The notes: generated from the letters alone by a model not told the origin. 64,000 bases of DNA from Arthrobacter sp. B1I2 (GCF_030816485.1 NZ_JAUSYC010000001.1:1860001-1924000); one strand, 5' to 3'; counted from the first letter of the stretch, positions 24,684-33,470 are shown. Translations and numbers: made by a program.

Positions 24684-25850
24684 ATGAATGACGTAGCAAC
24701 GGCGCTGGGCAGGCTCGAGGAGCTTGCCATCGAGGTCCCTTCGTGGGCCTATGGAAATTCAGGCACGCGGTTCAAGGTGTTCGGCACACCCGGCACGCCG
24801 CGGACCGTGCATGAGAAGCTGGCGGACGCGGCCAAGGTCCACGAGTTGACCGGCCTGGCACCCACCGTGGCCCTGCATATCCCGTGGGACAAAGTGGATG
24901 ACTATGCTGCCCTCAAGGAGTACGCGGCCGGCCTGGGCGTAGGCCTGGGCACCATCAACTCCAACACCTTCCAGGATGACGAGTACAAGTTCGGCTCCCT
25001 GACCTCCTCCAACGAGACCGTGCGCCGGCGTGCCATCGACCACCACCTGGAATGCATCGACATCATGCACGCCACCGGTTCCAAGGACCTGAAGATCTGG
25101 CTGGCGGACGGCACCAACTACCCCGGCCAGGACGATATCCGTGGCCGCCAGGACCGCCTGGCCGAATCCCTGCGGGAGATCTACGCCGCCCTGGGGGATG
25201 AGCAGCGGCTGGTGCTCGAGTACAAGTTCTTCGAGCCGGCTTTTTACCACACCGATGTTCCGGACTGGGGCACCTCCTACGCCCAGACCCTGGCCCTTGG
25301 TGAAAAGGCGTTTGTCTGCCTGGACACCGGGCACCACGCCCCGGGCACCAACATCGAGTTCATCGTGATGCAGTTGCTGCGCCTGGGCAAGCTGGGCTCC
25401 TTCGACTTCAACTCCCGCTTCTACGCCGACGACGACCTGATCGTGGGTGCCGCGGACCCGTTCCAGCTCTTCCGCATCATGCACGAGGTCATTCGTGGCG
25501 GCGGCTTTGGCAAGGATTCCGGCGTTGCCCTGATGCTGGACCAGTGCCACAACCTGGAGGAAAAGATCCCGGGCCAGATCCGCTCCGTCCTGAACGTCCA
25601 GGAAATGACCGCCCGGGCCCTGCTGGTGGACACCGCTGCCCTGGCCGAGGCACAGCGTGCCGGTGACGTCCTCGAAGCGAATGGCATTTTCAACGATGCG
25701 TTCTACACCGACGTCCGGCCCGTACTGGCCGAGTGGCGTGAATCCCGCGGGCTGCCCGCGGACCCGCTGGCCGCCTTCAAGGCCAGCGGTTACCAGAAGA
25801 AGATCAACGAGGACCGCGTGGGCGGCCAGCAAGCCGGATGGGGCGCCTGA
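24684..25850 (+). CDS. rhaI: L-rhamnose isomerase
   Basis: A 388-residue TIM-barrel isomerase converting L-rhamnose to L-rhamnulose. It belongs to the RhaI type (Pseudomonas stutzeri-like) rather than the E. coli RhaA type. Metal-binding residues are visible in LVLEYKFFEPAFYHTD (Glu), CLDTGHHAPGTN (Asp, His) and DFNSRFYADDDL (Asp). It is followed after 6 bases by the bifunctional RhaEW gene, so they are cotranscribed. It acts in the cytoplasm. Confidence 0.93.
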   Translation: MNDVATALGRLEELAIEVPSWAYGNSGTRFKVFGTPGTPRTVHEKLADAAKVHELTGLAPTVALHIPWDKVDDYAALKEYAAGLGVGLGTINSNTFQDDEYKFGSLTSSNETVRRRAIDHHLECIDIMHATGSKDLKIWLADGTNYPGQDDIRGRQDRLAESLREIYAALGDEQRLVLEYKFFEPAFYHTDVPDWGTSYAQTLALGEKAFVCLDTGHHAPGTNIEFIVMQLLRLGKLGSFDFNSRFYADDDLIVGAADPFQLFRIMHEVIRGGGFGKDSGVALMLDQCHNLEEKIPGQIRSVLNVQEMTARALLVDTAALAEAQRAGDVLEANGIFNDAFYTDVRPVLAEWRESRGLPADPLAAFKASGYQKKINEDRVGGQQAGWGA

Positions 25851-25856
25851 ATAGCC

Positions 25857-27947
25857 ATGAGTAACAAGACTGTTGAAGACCTGATTGCCCGTTCCAACCG
25901 CCTGGGCGCGGACAAGCGGAACACCAACTTCGCCGGCGGCAACACCTCCGCCAAGGGCACCGAAAAGGACCCCGTCACGGGCGAGGACGTCCAGCTGCTC
26001 TGGGTAAAGGGCTCCGGTGGAGACCTTGGCACGTTGAAGGCGGAAAACCTCGCCGTGCTGCGCCTGGACCGGCTGAACGCCCTGAAGAACGTCTACCCCG
26101 GCGTCGAGCGTGAAGACGAGATGGTGGCCGCGTTCGATTACTGCCTGCACGGCAAGGGTGGCGCAGCCCCGTCAATTGACACCGCCATGCACGGCCTGGT
26201 GGACGCCGCGCACGTGGATCACCTGCATCCGGACTCCGGCATCGCCATTGCCACCGCTGTGGACGGCGAAGCGCTGACCACCAAGATCTTCGGCAACAAG
26301 GTGGTGTGGGTGCCTTGGCGCCGCCCCGGCTTCCAGCTGGGCCTGGACATCGCCGCGATCAAGGAGGCCAACCCGCAGGCCATCGGCACCATCCTGGGCG
26401 GCCACGGCATCACCGCCTGGGGCGCCACCAGCGAGGAAGCCGAGCAGAACTCGCTGTGGATCATCGAGCAGGCCGAGAAGTACCTCAAGGACAACGGCAA
26501 GGCCGAACCCTTCGGACCCAAGATCCCCGGCTACGCAGCCCTGCCGGAGGCAGAACGCCGCGCAAAGGCCGCAGCCCTGGCACCCGTGATCCGCGGCCTG
26601 GCGTCCACGGACAAGCCGCAGCTGGGGCACTTCAGCGATGACGCCGTCGTCCTGGAATTCCTCGAAGCCGCCGAGCACCCGCGCCTGGGCGCCCTGGGCA
26701 CCTCCTGCCCGGACCACTTCCTGCGCACCAAGGTCAAGCCGCTGATCCTGGACCTCCCCGCGGACGCGTCGATTGAGGACTCGATCGCCCGGCTGCACGA
26801 GCTGCACGCTGACTACCGCGAGGACTACCAGGCCTATTACAGCCGTCATGCGGTCCCCAGCCGCTCCCTAACCTCGCAAGCTCGGCCAGGGGACCCTGCG
26901 GCCGTGGGCCCAGCCAGCCCCGCCATGCGCGGCGCGGACCCGGCCATCGTGCTGGTCCCCGGCGTGGGCATGTTCTCCTTTGGAGCCAACAAGCAGACCG
27001 CCCGGGTTGCCGGCGAGTTCTACATCAATGCCATCAACGTGATGCGCGGCGCCGAGGCGATCTCCACCTACGCGCCCATCGAGGAATCCGAGAAGTTTCG
27101 CATCGAGTACTGGGCGCTGGAGGAAGCCAAGCTGGCCCGCATGCCCAAGCCCAAGTCCCACGCCACCCGCATCGCCTTGGTGACCGGCGCGGCATCGGGC
27201 ATCGGCAAGGCCATCGCCACCCGCCTCGCCGCGGAAGGCGCCTGCGTGGTCATCGCCGACCTGAACCTGGAGAACGCCCAGAAGGTAGCCGACGAGCTCG
27301 GCGGCGCGGACATTGCCATCGGCGTGCAAGCGGACGTCACGGACGAAGCCCAGGTGGCCGCCGCGATCGACGCCGCTGTCCTGGCGTTCGGCGGCGTGGA
27401 CCTGGTGGTCAACAACGCCGGCCTGTCCATCTCCAAGCCGCTGCTGGAAACCACCGAGAAGGACTGGGACCTGCAGCACAACGTCATGGCCAAGGGCTCG
27501 TTCCTGGTGGCCAAGGCCGCTGCGAAGGTGATGATCGCGCAGGGCCTGGGCGGAGACATCATCTACATCTCCTCCAAGAACTCCGTGTTCGCCGGCCCCA
27601 ACAACATCGCCTACTCCGCCACCAAGGCAGACCAGGCCCACCAGGTCCGCCTGCTCGCCGCCGAACTGGGCGAGTACGGCATCCGCGTCAACGGCATCAA
27701 CCCCGACGGCGTGGTCCGCGGCTCCGGCATCTTCGCCGGTGGCTGGGGCGCCAAGCGCGCCGCGGTGTACGGCGTGGACGAGGAGAAACTGGGCGAGTAC
27801 TACGCCCAGCGCACCCTGCTCAAGCGCGAAGTCCTGCCTGAGCACGTGGCCAACGCCGCCGCCGTCCTCACCAGCAACGAACTGTCCCACACCACCGGCC
27901 TGCACATCCCCGTGGACGCCGGAGTGGCTGCAGCCTTCCTGCGGTGA
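25857..27947 (+). CDS. rhaEW: Bifunctional rhamnulose-1-phosphate aldolase / lactaldehyde dehydrogenase
   Basis: A 696-residue fusion. The N-terminal part (to about 420) is a class II aldolase/adducin domain that splits L-rhamnulose 1-phosphate; zinc ligands are likely in HVDHLHPDS and LGGHGITAW. The C-terminal part (from about 437) is a short-chain dehydrogenase with RIALVTGAASGIG for the cofactor and YSATKADQ holding the catalytic Tyr and Lys; it oxidises L-lactaldehyde to L-lactate. Residues about 330-360 form a Pro/Ala/Ser-rich linker (SRSLTSQARPGDPAAVG) that looks like an insertion within the aldolase part. The stop overlaps the rhaB start by 4 bases (GTGA). Confidence 0.92.
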   Translation: MSNKTVEDLIARSNRLGADKRNTNFAGGNTSAKGTEKDPVTGEDVQLLWVKGSGGDLGTLKAENLAVLRLDRLNALKNVYPGVEREDEMVAAFDYCLHGKGGAAPSIDTAMHGLVDAAHVDHLHPDSGIAIATAVDGEALTTKIFGNKVVWVPWRRPGFQLGLDIAAIKEANPQAIGTILGGHGITAWGATSEEAEQNSLWIIEQAEKYLKDNGKAEPFGPKIPGYAALPEAERRAKAAALAPVIRGLASTDKPQLGHFSDDAVVLEFLEAAEHPRLGALGTSCPDHFLRTKVKPLILDLPADASIEDSIARLHELHADYREDYQAYYSRHAVPSRSLTSQARPGDPAAVGPASPAMRGADPAIVLVPGVGMFSFGANKQTARVAGEFYINAINVMRGAEAISTYAPIEESEKFRIEYWALEEAKLARMPKPKSHATRIALVTGAASGIGKAIATRLAAEGACVVIADLNLENAQKVADELGGADIAIGVQADVTDEAQVAAAIDAAVLAFGGVDLVVNNAGLSISKPLLETTEKDWDLQHNVMAKGSFLVAKAAAKVMIAQGLGGDIIYISSKNSVFAGPNNIAYSATKADQAHQVRLLAAELGEYGIRVNGINPDGVVRGSGIFAGGWGAKRAAVYGVDEEKLGEYYAQRTLLKREVLPEHVANAAAVLTSNELSHTTGLHIPVDAGVAAAFLR

Positions 27948-29428
27948 GCACCACAAAATCCGGGGTCGACGGCGCTGATCCCGCCTCCAGCGTTTTTGCC
28001 GCCGTCGACATCGGGGCCTCGTCCGGGCGCGTGATGCTGGGCCGTGTTTCCACTGCGGGGGTATCGCTGGAGACCGTCCACCGTTTCCCCAACGGTGTGA
28101 TGGAGCTCGACGGCGGCCTCCGCTGGGACTTCGACGCCGTCTACGCGGAGGTACTGGACGGCCTTCGGGCCGCGGCCAGGGTGGCAGCCGTGCAGGGCGC
28201 AACGGTCGCCAGCATCGGCATCGACACCTGGGCCGTGGACTACGGGTTGGTCAACAGGGCCGGTGAGCTGGTGACGCAGCCGTTCAGCTACCGCGACGAC
28301 CGCAGCAGGGCCGCCGTCGCGCCCGTCCACGCCACGCTGGACCCGGGACGCCTTTACCAGACCACGGGGCTGCAGTTCCTCCAGTTCAACACCATCTACC
28401 AACTCGCCACCGAGAAGAACCTGGACGGGCTGCAGGCGCTGCTCATCCCGGACCTCATCGCGTTCCTGCTTACCGGGGTGCGACGGACCGAGGCCACCAA
28501 CGCCTCCACTACTGGCCTTTTCGATGCGGTGGCGGGGGAGTGGGCGACGGAGTTCTTTGCGGCACTGGGGCTGCGGAAGGACCTGTTCCCGCCGCTGATC
28601 CAGCCCGGGGAAGCCTTCGGAAACCTCCTGCCGGAGATTGCCGATGCCGTGGGTTTGCCGGGTGACACCAAGGTGGTGGCGGTGGGCTCGCATGACACTG
28701 CATCCGCCGTCGTGGCTGTTCCTGCCCGGGATGATGCTTTTGCCTACATTTCCTCCGGCACGTGGTCCCTGGTGGGGCTGGAACTGAAGCATCCTGTCCT
28801 GACTGAAGCCAGCCGAGAGGCGAACTTCACCAACGAGCGCGGCGTGGACGGCACCATCCGTTACCTGCGCAATGTGGGCGGACTATGGCTTTTGAGCGAG
28901 TGCCAGCGGACCTGGGCCAGTGAGGGCTTCCGGCCGGACCTGGCGGCGCTGCTCTCGGCCGCCGCGGCGTTGCCTGCCGGCGGTCCGCAGATCAATGCCG
29001 ACGATTCATACTTCATTGCCCCGGACGATATGCCGGAGCGCATCCGCTCTGCGGTCCGCCGAACCGGTGACGTCCTGCCTAATGATCCCGCAGCCATCAC
29101 CCGTTGCATCATGGACAGCCTCGCCTCCGCGTATGCCAAGACCATCACGGCGGCAGAACGCCTCGCCGGCCGTCCGGTTGAGGTGGTGCACGTGGTGGGC
29201 GGCGGCTCGCAGAACACCCTGCTCTGCCAGCTCACCGCCAACGCCACCGGGCGGGCGGTCATCGCCGGTCCCGTCGAAGCCACCGCCCTGGGCAACGTGC
29301 TCATCCAGGCGCGTGCCGCCGGAGCTGCCGCCGGAGGGCTGCCGCACCTGCGCGAACTCATCGCCGCCGGAGCGGACCTCCGCCGCTACGAACCACTGGA
29401 CCTGACCCTGAACGCTTCAAAGAATTGA
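27944..29428 (+). CDS. rhaB: Rhamnulokinase
   Basis: A 494-residue FGGY-family kinase that phosphorylates L-rhamnulose at C1. The GTG start overlaps the RhaEW stop by 4 bases, giving coupled translation. ATP-binding segments are FAAVDIGASSGRVMLG at the N-terminus and VVHVVGGGSQNTLLCQLTA near residue 410. The middle includes GIDTWAVDYGL with the conserved Asp and GLQFLQFNTIYQL. It completes the pathway mutarotase, isomerase, kinase, aldolase/dehydrogenase, giving dihydroxyacetone phosphate and L-lactate. Confidence 0.94.
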   Translation: MSTTKSGVDGADPASSVFAAVDIGASSGRVMLGRVSTAGVSLETVHRFPNGVMELDGGLRWDFDAVYAEVLDGLRAAARVAAVQGATVASIGIDTWAVDYGLVNRAGELVTQPFSYRDDRSRAAVAPVHATLDPGRLYQTTGLQFLQFNTIYQLATEKNLDGLQALLIPDLIAFLLTGVRRTEATNASTTGLFDAVAGEWATEFFAALGLRKDLFPPLIQPGEAFGNLLPEIADAVGLPGDTKVVAVGSHDTASAVVAVPARDDAFAYISSGTWSLVGLELKHPVLTEASREANFTNERGVDGTIRYLRNVGGLWLLSECQRTWASEGFRPDLAALLSAAAALPAGGPQINADDSYFIAPDDMPERIRSAVRRTGDVLPNDPAAITRCIMDSLASAYAKTITAAERLAGRPVEVVHVVGGGSQNTLLCQLTANATGRAVIAGPVEATALGNVLIQARAAGAAAGGLPHLRELIAAGADLRRYEPLDLTLNASKN

Positions 29429-29432
29429 ACCC

Positions 29433-29513
29433 TTGAAAATCGCCCTTTTCGCCGCCTGCATCGTGGAGGGCGTGCACGGGCCCAGGCGCCTGGATGTCAT
29501 CATCGTGCGATAG
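29433..29513 (+). pseudogene. Possible remnant of a LutA-type (Fe-S) protein start
   Basis: A 26-codon frame starts TTG five bases after rhaB. Its first 12 residues, LKIALFAACIVE, closely resemble the start of LutA, the Cys-rich subunit of L-lactate oxidation (typically MKIALFATCIVD in relatives as I recall them). It then diverges and stops. The context fits: lactate is the end product of RhaEW, and lut genes often follow rhamnose genes. This is probably the stump of a deleted lut operon, or a chance short peptide; a family search is needed to decide. Confidence 0.4.
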
Positions 29514-29565
29514 AAATAGAGGAACCGCACTACCCGCCGAACAACCGAATTCAGGACGGACAACG

Positions 29566-30585
29566 ATGCCCCTCTTCGACCTGCCACTGGCCCAGCTGCG
29601 CAGCTACACCTCCGACGTCACGCCGCCGGATGACCTGGGCGCGTTCTGGGATGCCACCTTGGAGGCGGCGCGCGGCTTCCCGCTTAAGGCGTCCTTCGAG
29701 CCGGTGGAGAACTACCTGGCGGTGATCGACACCTTCGACGTCACGTTCGCGGGCTATGGCGGAGCGCCGGTCAAGGGCTGGCTGCACCTTCCCGCCAACC
29801 GGGAAGCAGGCGCCCGGCTGCCGGTCGTGGTGAACTACATCGGCTATTCCGGCGGCCGGGGCCTGGTCAACCAGGACACCCGCTGGGCGCAGGCCGGGTA
29901 CGCGCACTTCATCATGGACACCCGCGGCCAGGGGTACGGCGGCACGCTGGGGGATACCGCGGATCCGCACCCCTCCGCCGGGGATGTGGCGCACGCGGGC
30001 CTGATGACCCGGGGCATCGCGAGCAGGGAGGACTATTACTACCGCAGGGTCTACGTGGATGCGTTCCGCGCGGTGGAGGCCGCCCAGGCGCACCCCGCCG
30101 TCGACCCGTCCAAGGTAGTGCTGGCCGGTGTCAGCCAGGGCGGCGGGCTGGTGGTGGCCACGGCAGGGCTTACCGCGGGGCGGCTCGACGGCGTCATCGC
30201 CGCGCTGCCCGACGTCCCCTTCCTCCAGGACTTCCCCCGCGCCATCGACATCACCCCGCGCGGCCCCTACCCCGAAATCGCGCAGTTCCTGGCGCGCCAC
30301 CGGGACCGCTACGAATCCTCGCTGGAAGTCCTGAGCTACTTCGACGGCGTCAACCTGGCCCGCTGGGCCACCGCGCCGGCACTGTACTCCGCGGCGCAGA
30401 TGGATGACATTTGCCCGCCGTCCACTGTGTTCGCCAGCTTCAATGCCTATGGCTCGGGGACGTCCGCTGCATCCGCCACTGGAGCGGACAAGGAGATCGA
30501 GGTGTACCGGTTCAACAACCATGAAGGTGGCCAGGAGCACCACTGGATCCGGCAGTTGGTGTTTCTGCGCAAGATTCTGGGGTAA
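29566..30585 (+). CDS. Acetylxylan esterase / cephalosporin-C deacetylase family protein (CE7)
   Basis: A 339-residue alpha/beta hydrolase of carbohydrate esterase family 7. ATG at 29566 has AGGACGGA upstream and gives the family start MPLFDLPLAQL. The nucleophile Ser lies in GVSQGG (near residue 189), the acid Asp likely in QMDDICPPST, and the catalytic His in NNHEGGQEH. RGQGYGG forms the oxyanion region. It lacks a signal peptide, so it deacetylates imported xylo- or rhamnogalacturonan oligosaccharides. It lies between the rhamnose operon and the symporter at 30634. Confidence 0.92.
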   Translation: MPLFDLPLAQLRSYTSDVTPPDDLGAFWDATLEAARGFPLKASFEPVENYLAVIDTFDVTFAGYGGAPVKGWLHLPANREAGARLPVVVNYIGYSGGRGLVNQDTRWAQAGYAHFIMDTRGQGYGGTLGDTADPHPSAGDVAHAGLMTRGIASREDYYYRRVYVDAFRAVEAAQAHPAVDPSKVVLAGVSQGGGLVVATAGLTAGRLDGVIAALPDVPFLQDFPRAIDITPRGPYPEIAQFLARHRDRYESSLEVLSYFDGVNLARWATAPALYSAAQMDDICPPSTVFASFNAYGSGTSAASATGADKEIEVYRFNNHEGGQEHHWIRQLVFLRKILG

Positions 30586-30601
30586 GTTTCTCCCGGGGTG
30601 A

Positions 30602-30613
30602 GAAAGCGGTTTC
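30602..30613. promoter_or_regulatory. LacI-type operator before the GPH symporter
   Basis: GAAAGCGGTTTC matches the palindrome GAAAGCGCTTTC at 843 except at one central base. TTTCTC at 30587-30592 also pairs with GAGAAA at 30600-30605. The site lies 21 bases upstream of the symporter start. Confidence 0.4.
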
Positions 30614-30633
30614 TTTCCCTTGGGCAGGGAGAA

Positions 30634-31959
30634 ATGAAGCGACTGAACAGGGCCGCGGTTGTGGGCTACGGCGCCGGCGACGCAGCCAACAGCATGATCA
30701 TCAGTACAGCCAACATGTTCCTGCTGGTCTACTACACGGATGTGGCCGGGATAGGCGCGGCTGCTGCCGGCACGCTCCTGGTGGTGGCGCGGGTGTTCAA
30801 CGCCTTCACTGACATTGCTGCAGGCCGGATCGTGGACCGTTTCCACAGCCCTCGATGGGGCAAGTTCCGGCCCTTCCTGGTCTTCGGCTTTGTTCCACTG
30901 GTCTTGGGTGTTGCGGTGTTCCACGTGCCGGACGTCGAACCATCCCTGAAACTCCTGTATGCCTACTGCACCTACGGCCTGGTCTGCCTTGCCTACAGCC
31001 TGGTCAACGTACCCTACGGCTGCCTGGTGGGCGCCATGACCCAGGACCCCCGCGAGCGGGCCAGGCTGGCCGGCGCGCGGACCATCGGCGGGCTGTCCGT
31101 GGGGGCAACGCTTGGGTTCTTCGTGGCACCGCTCCTGGGCAGGGGCGGGGATATCCAGCAGATCTTCACCGTGATGACGCTGGCCTTCGCTGTCGTCGGC
31201 TCCGGGCTCTACGTGTTCACCGGTATTGCGTGCCGGGAACAGGTGGCCGGCAGCATTCCCACGATCACCTGGCGCCAGAGCCTGGACGCGCTCAAGGTGA
31301 ACTCACCCCTGGTGGTCCTGTGCCTCAGTTCCGTGCTGTTGGTGACGGGCAACTCCGCCACCGTGGCCGCCCAGTTCTACTACCTGCGCGATGTCATGTT
31401 CCGCCTGGATCTCTTTCCCCTGCTTTCGGTGACGCAGGTGGTGATCACCCTGACGCTTGCCGTCGTGATGCCCCGCCCGGTGGCCAGGTGGGGCAAGAAG
31501 GCCGTGTTCACGCTGGGCTGCCTGCTCGGCGGGGCAGGCGGGATGGTGGTTTTCCTGGCGCCGGAGGGAGCACCCTGGCTGGCGGTGGCCGGCATGGCCT
31601 TGGCGCAGTTATCAGCTGCGACGGTCAGCATCCTCACCTGGGCGCTGATCGCGGACACTGTGGAATACGGCGAATGGAAGACCGGGGTCAGGGTCCAGGG
31701 CATCAACTACGCGCTCCTGGCCGCAACACGGAAATTGGGTATGGGCTTCGGCGGCGGACTGGTTGCCTTCGCCCTGGCATGGGGTGGATATTCCTCGTCC
31801 CTCCAGGAGCAGGGCGCGCCAGCGGTCACGGCCATCCGGGCCGCCGCCGGGCTGCTTCCCGCCGTCCTGGTGCTGGCAGCGGTCGGCGTCATGTACTGGT
31901 ACCGCCTCACTGACCAGAAGCACGCAGAGCTGGTGGCAGGCCTCCAGGACCGGCGGTAA
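30634..31959 (+). CDS. GPH-family glycoside/pentoside/hexuronide:cation symporter
   Basis: A 441-residue, about 12-helix sodium or proton symporter of the GPH branch. ATG at 30634 is chosen because AGGGAGA lies just upstream and the family start (YGAGDAANSMI) follows closely; an earlier GTG at 30598 lacks such a site. Conserved features are AGRIVDRFHSPRWGKFRPF after helix 2 and ADTVEYGEWKTGVR in the later loop, both typical of this family. The likely substrate is a glycoside or uronide related to the esterase gene before it. Confidence 0.9.
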   Translation: MKRLNRAAVVGYGAGDAANSMIISTANMFLLVYYTDVAGIGAAAAGTLLVVARVFNAFTDIAAGRIVDRFHSPRWGKFRPFLVFGFVPLVLGVAVFHVPDVEPSLKLLYAYCTYGLVCLAYSLVNVPYGCLVGAMTQDPRERARLAGARTIGGLSVGATLGFFVAPLLGRGGDIQQIFTVMTLAFAVVGSGLYVFTGIACREQVAGSIPTITWRQSLDALKVNSPLVVLCLSSVLLVTGNSATVAAQFYYLRDVMFRLDLFPLLSVTQVVITLTLAVVMPRPVARWGKKAVFTLGCLLGGAGGMVVFLAPEGAPWLAVAGMALAQLSAATVSILTWALIADTVEYGEWKTGVRVQGINYALLAATRKLGMGFGGGLVAFALAWGGYSSSLQEQGAPAVTAIRAAAGLLPAVLVLAAVGVMYWYRLTDQKHAELVAGLQDRR

Positions 31960-31981
31960 CCGAAATGTGACGGACGGAGAT

Positions 31982-32010
31982 TTGCTGATCCGCAGGGGCG
32001 GGCTTATGGT
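31982..32010 (+). promoter_or_regulatory. Predicted promoter of the aro leader and DAHP synthase gene
   Basis: TTGCTG at 31982-31987 and TATGGT at 32005-32010 are 17 bases apart. The expected start of transcription, about 7 bases past the -10, falls at the leader ATG (32018), suggesting a leaderless leader peptide. Confidence 0.45.
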
Positions 32011-32017
32011 CTTTCCC

Positions 32018-32077
32018 ATGACTAACCGTTGGTATGCGTATTTTTCGTTGGCTCTGGAGGGGCCCGCGTCTAACTGA
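32018..32077 (+). CDS. Aromatic-amino-acid leader peptide (aroR-like)
   Basis: A 19-codon frame reading MTNRWYAYFSLALEGPASN, with Trp, Tyr, Tyr and Phe within five residues, directly upstream of the DAHP synthase gene. Such a run is very unlikely by chance and is the hallmark of a ribosome-mediated attenuator. No ribosome site is seen, but the predicted promoter would start the mRNA at or next to the ATG, so leaderless translation is likely. An ATG 12 bases earlier (32006) could add MVFP. Corynebacterium glutamicum has a comparable aroR leader before aroF. The hairpins that follow are described separately. Confidence 0.8.
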   Translation: MTNRWYAYFSLALEGPASN

Positions 32078-32105
32078 CACGCATCCAGCATTCCTTCAGA
32101 GCCAA
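32048..32105 (+). promoter_or_regulatory. Attenuator stem within and after the leader ORF
   Basis: TTGGCTCTGGAGG at 32048-32060, inside the leader ORF, pairs over 13 bases (one G.U) with CCTTCAGAGCCAA at 32093-32105. A ribosome stalled on the Trp/Tyr/Phe codons would cover the left arm. ATGCGT at 32034-32039 and ACGCAT at 32079-32084 could form a competing stem. Confidence 0.6.
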
Positions 32106-32106
32106 C

Positions 32107-32130
32107 AGGGCAGAGATAATTCTCTGCCCT
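32107..32130 (+). terminator. Attenuator terminator before the DAHP synthase gene
   Basis: AGGGCAGAGA and TCTCTGCCCT form a 10-bp perfect stem with a TAAT loop, followed by only a weak T tract (TCGCCGTTTC). It lies 63 bases before the structural gene, in the place of an attenuator terminator. Confidence 0.65.
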
Positions 32131-32193
32131 TCGCCGTTTCTCCGGCGGGTTCTGATTGTGGGCCCGCTTCCCATCTGGAACAGGACCCCGAAT

Positions 32194-33315
32194 ATGAGCA
32201 CCGCAACAGCAGCCGCCCCCGCCGGCGACACCAAGTCCACCTCGAACCTGCGCGTCAGCGAATTCACTGCGCTGCCCACGCCTTCGGAACTCCTCGCCGA
32301 ACTGCCCCTGGACGCCCGGGCGGCTGCCGTCGTCGAACGCGGACGCGACGAAGTGCGCGCCATCATGGACGGCGTGGATGACCGCCTGCTGGTCATCGTG
32401 GGTCCCTGCTCCATCCACGACCCCAAGGCCGGGCTCGAATACGCCCGCCGGCTGGTGAGCCAGGCCGAGAAGCACAACGAAGACCTGCTGGTCGTCATGC
32501 GGACCTACTTCGAAAAGCCGCGCACGACGGTCGGCTGGAAGGGCCTGATCAATGACCCCCGGCTGGACGGCAGCCACGACATGGTCACCGGTCTCCGCAC
32601 CGCCAGGCAGTTCCTGCAGCAGGTCACCGCGCTGGGCCTGCCCACCGCCACTGAATTCCTGGAGCCGATCAGCCCCCAGTACATGGCGGACCTGATCTCG
32701 TGGGGTGCCATCGGTGCCCGCACCACCGAGAGCCAGATCCACCGCCAGCTCGCCTCCGGCCTTTCCATGCCCATCGGCTTCAAGAACGGGACCGACGGCG
32801 GCCTGCAGGTGGCCATCGACGCATGCGGTGCCGCCGCGGCGGCCCAGGCTTTCCTGGGGATCGACGGCGACGGCCGGGCTGCGCTGGTGGCCACGGCAGG
32901 AAACCCGGACACCCACGTGATCCTGCGCGGCGGCCGCAAGGGGCCCAACTACTCAGCGGCCGACGTTGAACGCGCCTCCAGTGAACTGGCGGGCAAGGGG
33001 CTGAACCCGCGCCTGATCGTGGACGCAAGCCATGCCAACAGCGGCAAGAGCCACCACCGGCAGGCCGAGGTGGCTTTGGAGATCGGTGCCCAGCTGGAGG
33101 ACGGCGGCGCCGCGGCGCGGGCGGTCGCCGGGGTGATGCTGGAAAGCTTTTTGGTGGGCGGCGCGCAGAACCTGGACGTCGCGGAGCATGCGGCCGGACG
33201 CTCGGAGCTGGTCTACGGCCAGAGCGTCACGGATGCCTGCATGGACTGGGACGTTTCCGCGTCCGTCCTCGGGCAGCTGGCGGCATCGGCGCGGAAGCGG
33301 CGGCAGTCCAAATAG
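32194..33315 (+). CDS. aroF: 3-deoxy-7-phosphoheptulonate synthase, class I (DAHP synthase)
   Basis: A 373-residue class I DAHP synthase (AroF/G/H type), the first step of the shikimate pathway, joining phosphoenolpyruvate and erythrose 4-phosphate. ATG at 32194 has AGGAC 7 bases upstream; an in-frame GTG at 32158 is less likely. Family motifs are LLVIVGPCSIHD, MRTYFEKPRTTVGWKGLI, HVILRGGRKGPNY and LIVDASHANSGKSHH. The metal ligands Cys, His, Glu and Asp fall in these segments. Expression is probably controlled by the leader peptide and terminator upstream. Which of the AroF/G/H isozymes it is by allosteric sensitivity cannot be told; leader codons suggest a response to Trp, Tyr and Phe. Confidence 0.94.
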   Translation: MSTATAAAPAGDTKSTSNLRVSEFTALPTPSELLAELPLDARAAAVVERGRDEVRAIMDGVDDRLLVIVGPCSIHDPKAGLEYARRLVSQAEKHNEDLLVVMRTYFEKPRTTVGWKGLINDPRLDGSHDMVTGLRTARQFLQQVTALGLPTATEFLEPISPQYMADLISWGAIGARTTESQIHRQLASGLSMPIGFKNGTDGGLQVAIDACGAAAAAQAFLGIDGDGRAALVATAGNPDTHVILRGGRKGPNYSAADVERASSELAGKGLNPRLIVDASHANSGKSHHRQAEVALEIGAQLEDGGAAARAVAGVMLESFLVGGAQNLDVAEHAAGRSELVYGQSVTDACMDWDVSASVLGQLAASARKRRQSK

Positions 33316-33470
33316 GGGAGTGAAATAGGGGAAGCACTACTTTCACATCTGCCACAGGAACATCTAGAGTATCTGTTTAGGTGGTTGGTGGATGGCTCAG
33401 CATCGTAACACCGCATTGGCACGTACCTGGGGTCACTGTTGTCCATCCGTCAGCAAAGGAAAATAGGGAA

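Noticed and set aside
29429..29565. Start of the CE7 esterase at GTG 29494
   Set aside because: ATG 29566 has a ribosome site and the family start; the extension has low-complexity residues only.
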